From positions 19,680 to 26,218 of the forward strand of contig CALMOL010000011.1 of NCBI GenBank assembly GCA_937871685.1: 6,539 nt of DNA, given 5' to 3'. Below, piece by piece: positions 4,917-6,539 of this stretch. The notes beneath the pieces were generated by a model. The model made no database searches. It had not been told where the DNA came from and saw only the letters and a list, made by a program, of their open reading frames with translations. This DNA comes from an uncultured Verrucomicrobiota bacterium. Lineage in GTDB: Bacteria; Verrucomicrobiota; Verrucomicrobiia; Chthoniobacterales; SZAS-18. Position 1 is the first letter of the stretch. Every line of letters starts with the position of its first letter. Made by a program: the position numbers and the translations under genes.

Positions 4917-6539
4917 CTACTTCCCGAGCACCACGCGGAAGCCCACGGCGGTAGAGCGGAAGGTCGGTCGCTCGGAGTCGCGGCGGGAGGAGAGGAGCCG
5001 GCCGCGGGCGGAATCGGCCCAGGAGCCGCCGCGCAGCACGCGGGCGTTGGAGCCCGCGCCAAGCGCGTCCTCGCACCATTCCCAAACGTTCCCGCCCAGG
5101 TCGTAGAGGCCGCTCGCGCCCGGCGAGAACTTCCCGGCCGGAGCGGTGCGCGCGAAATCGTCCGACCAGCCCTCGATCACCGGCAGGTCAGCCGGCTCGC
5201 GATTCACGCGCGCCTCGGTGCCCGCGTAGTTGCCCGCGCCTCGTGGCGGCGGCTCTCCCTCGGGCCACGCGCCCCAGGGCCAGCGGTCGGCCGACGTGCC
5301 GTCCTTGGCCTGCGGGTCAGCGTCGCGCGGCTCGTCCAAGCCGACGGCCACGCTCCACTCCCAATCGCGCGGCAGGCGGTAGCGCTCGTCGGGGGCGATC
5401 TTTTTTGCGCTGCGCTCGCGCTTGGTCAGCCAGTCGCAAAAGGCCTGGGCATCCTCCCAGCTCACGCCGACCACGGGATGCTGGTCGCTTTGGGTGAAGC
5501 CGGGTTTCTTCCACGAAAAATCCTCGCGCGCCTTCCAGCCGTCACGATCCAAGGAAATCATCGTCTCGCCGCGGCGCATGGGGTAGTCGGACGACTCGAG
5601 GAACCGCCGGAAGTCGCGCACGCGCGTTTCCCACACGCAGAACGCCACCTCGGTGCCGGGAACCCGGCGGAAGGGCATGCCGATCGTGTTCGTAAAGTCG
5701 GCTGTCGGGGCCACGGTCGGCGCCTCGCTCGCCTCGGGGGCGCGCGGCGGGGCGGGCGGTTCCGTGGACGGCCTCGTGAACGGTCCCCTTGGCAGCACGG
5801 GAAGAGCCGGCGGCGCCGGGGAGGCCGCGTCTCCCTCAATCTTGATCGTCAGGCCCCGACCGCTCCGACGCGAGGTGTCTTCTGACGAGCGCCGGCCGTC
5901 AACCACGCGGATGAGCAGCGCCAATCCAAGGACCAGCGCCGCGAAGCGCAGCCACGGATAACGCTGGAACCAGCCGCGAACATTCTTCGGCGCGACTTCC
6001 TTCTCTCCCTCCTTCGGCTGGAGCCACGGGTGCTTTTGGACGCGGTCCCGAATCTCGCCGAGCAAGTCCTCGGCCTTCTGCCCCACGCTGGAAGCGACCG
6101 CGGCGTCCGCCCCGTCCGAGCTGGAGCCCGTGCGCTCGGCGGTGCGCAGGGAATGCAGCCACGCGCGCGCGTTGCGCGCCGGGGAAGCGGGCGCGGCGGG
6201 GTCGAGCGTTTGGCGCAGCACCGCGTCGGCCGCGCCCGGCAGGCTGGCCGCATTGTCCTGCGGCCCGGTCCACGGCCGGCCGGCCAGCAATTCCCACGCG
6301 AAGAGCGCGAAGGGCCGCACCACCGAGGCGCCCGGCGCGGCCGGCGGCGAGGAATCGTCGCGCACCTCGCACTCGAAGGGTGGCCAAAGGTCGGGCGGCT
6401 CCTTCGCCAGGGTCGCGGCGCCGCCGCGGGGGGCGGCTTCCTCGGGGTCGAAGCACACCGTCACGCCGCCCACGCCCAGCGCGCGCACGGCGTGGCCGGC
6501 CGCCTCCATCACGTCCACGCGGAAGGCGACGCGCTCAAG
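4917..6539 (-). CDS. Membrane-anchored SUMF1-domain protein with a degenerate kinase-like N-terminal region (start beyond window)
   Basis: The frame is open from the right edge to a TAG at 4919-4917: 540 residues, numbered here from base 6539. The GTG at 6518 is an unlikely start, since homologous-looking sequence continues upstream. Residues 1-130 resemble the second half of a Hanks-type kinase: ERVAFRVDVMEAAGHAV, then VCFDPEE (28-34), TLAKEP (43-48) where TLADFG would be expected, and PFALFAWELLAGRPW (76-90). HRD and DFG are missing, so this would be a pseudokinase. One transmembrane segment follows (about 196-213), then a proline-rich linker (241-274). The SUMF1/FGE-sulfatase domain occupies 281-539, with HPVVGVSWEDAQAFCDWL (354-371), YRLPRDWEWSVAVG (387-400), GGNVWEW (482-488), RGGSW (503-507) and a GFRVVLGK end. 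True formylglycine-generating enzymes carry two copper-binding cysteines just after GGS; here that segment is ADSARGRLLSSRR with none, so formylglycine formation is unlikely. A ligand-binding or scaffold role at the envelope is more plausible. Topology would put the kinase-like part in the cytoplasm and SUMF1 outside. Confidence 0.9.
   Translation of the reverse strand, partial: LERVAFRVDVMEAAGHAVRALGVGGVTVCFDPEEAAPRGGAATLAKEPPDLWPPFECEVRDDSSPPAAPGASVVRPFALFAWELLAGRPWTGPQDNAASLPGAADAVLRQTLDPAAPASPARNARAWLHSLRTAERTGSSSDGADAAVASSVGQKAEDLLGEIRDRVQKHPWLQPKEGEKEVAPKNVRGWFQRYPWLRFAALVLGLALLIRVVDGRRSSEDTSRRSGRGLTIKIEGDAASPAPPALPVLPRGPFTRPSTEPPAPPRAPEASEAPTVAPTADFTNTIGMPFRRVPGTEVAFCVWETRVRDFRRFLESSDYPMRRGETMISLDRDGWKAREDFSWKKPGFTQSDQHPVVGVSWEDAQAFCDWLTKRERSAKKIAPDERYRLPRDWEWSVAVGLDEPRDADPQAKDGTSADRWPWGAWPEGEPPPRGAGNYAGTEARVNREPADLPVIEGWSDDFARTAPAGKFSPGASGLYDLGGNVWEWCEDALGAGSNARVLRGGSWADSARGRLLSSRRDSERPTFRSTAVGFRVVLGK

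Noticed and set aside
4917..6539. Functional formylglycine-generating enzyme (sulfatase activator)
   Set aside because: The active-site cysteine pair after the GGS motif is absent and no sulfatase gene is nearby.

Overview
This is an uninterrupted, very GC-rich stretch of bacterial chromosome with five protein genes, two of them cut by the window edges. Gene content and style suggest an environmental Verrucomicrobiota-like bacterium (Planctomycetota is the main alternative). The clues are high GC, a SWIM-type bacterial SNF2 ATPase, a Uma2-family protein, a SUMF1-domain protein with a degenerate kinase-like N-terminus, and intergenic palindromes built on a GCGGGAGC/GCTCCCGC stem. The taxonomic call is an inference from impression only; no marker gene for taxonomy is present.

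Layout: (1) 1-2297, minus strand: N-terminal 765 codons of a SNF2/SWI2-family DEAH ATPase with an N-terminal SWIM zinc finger; its C-terminal helicase lobe lies beyond base 1. (2) 2298-2383: short gap between divergent genes. (3) 2384-2959, plus strand: Uma2-family PD-(D/E)XK-like protein, somewhat less GC-rich than its neighbours. (4) 3092-3952, plus strand: Soj/ParA-type ATPase, with a small hairpin upstream and no parB in view. (5) 3953-4244: a 292-base non-coding gap crowded with dyads, including two copies of a roughly 40-base REP-like element facing each other. (6) 4245-4811, plus strand: pyrE, orotate phosphoribosyltransferase, with a clear Shine-Dalgarno sequence. (7) 4812-4916: gap between convergent genes, bracketed by a perfect 13-bp inverted repeat. 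(8) 4917-6539, minus strand: membrane-anchored SUMF1-domain protein preceded by what looks like the end of a pseudokinase domain; its start lies beyond base 6539.

The genes do not form an obvious single pathway. They cover chromatin/nucleic-acid remodelling, a nuclease-like protein of unknown role, chromosome or cargo segregation, pyrimidine synthesis and an envelope-associated protein. The uma2, parA and pyrE genes run in the same direction, but the spacings (132 and 292 bases) argue against a tight operon. I found no convincing new multi-gene system. The points most worth checking are the mirrored REP-like pair between parA and pyrE, the ParA without an adjacent ParB, and the pseudokinase-TM-SUMF1 architecture lacking the formylglycine-generating cysteines.
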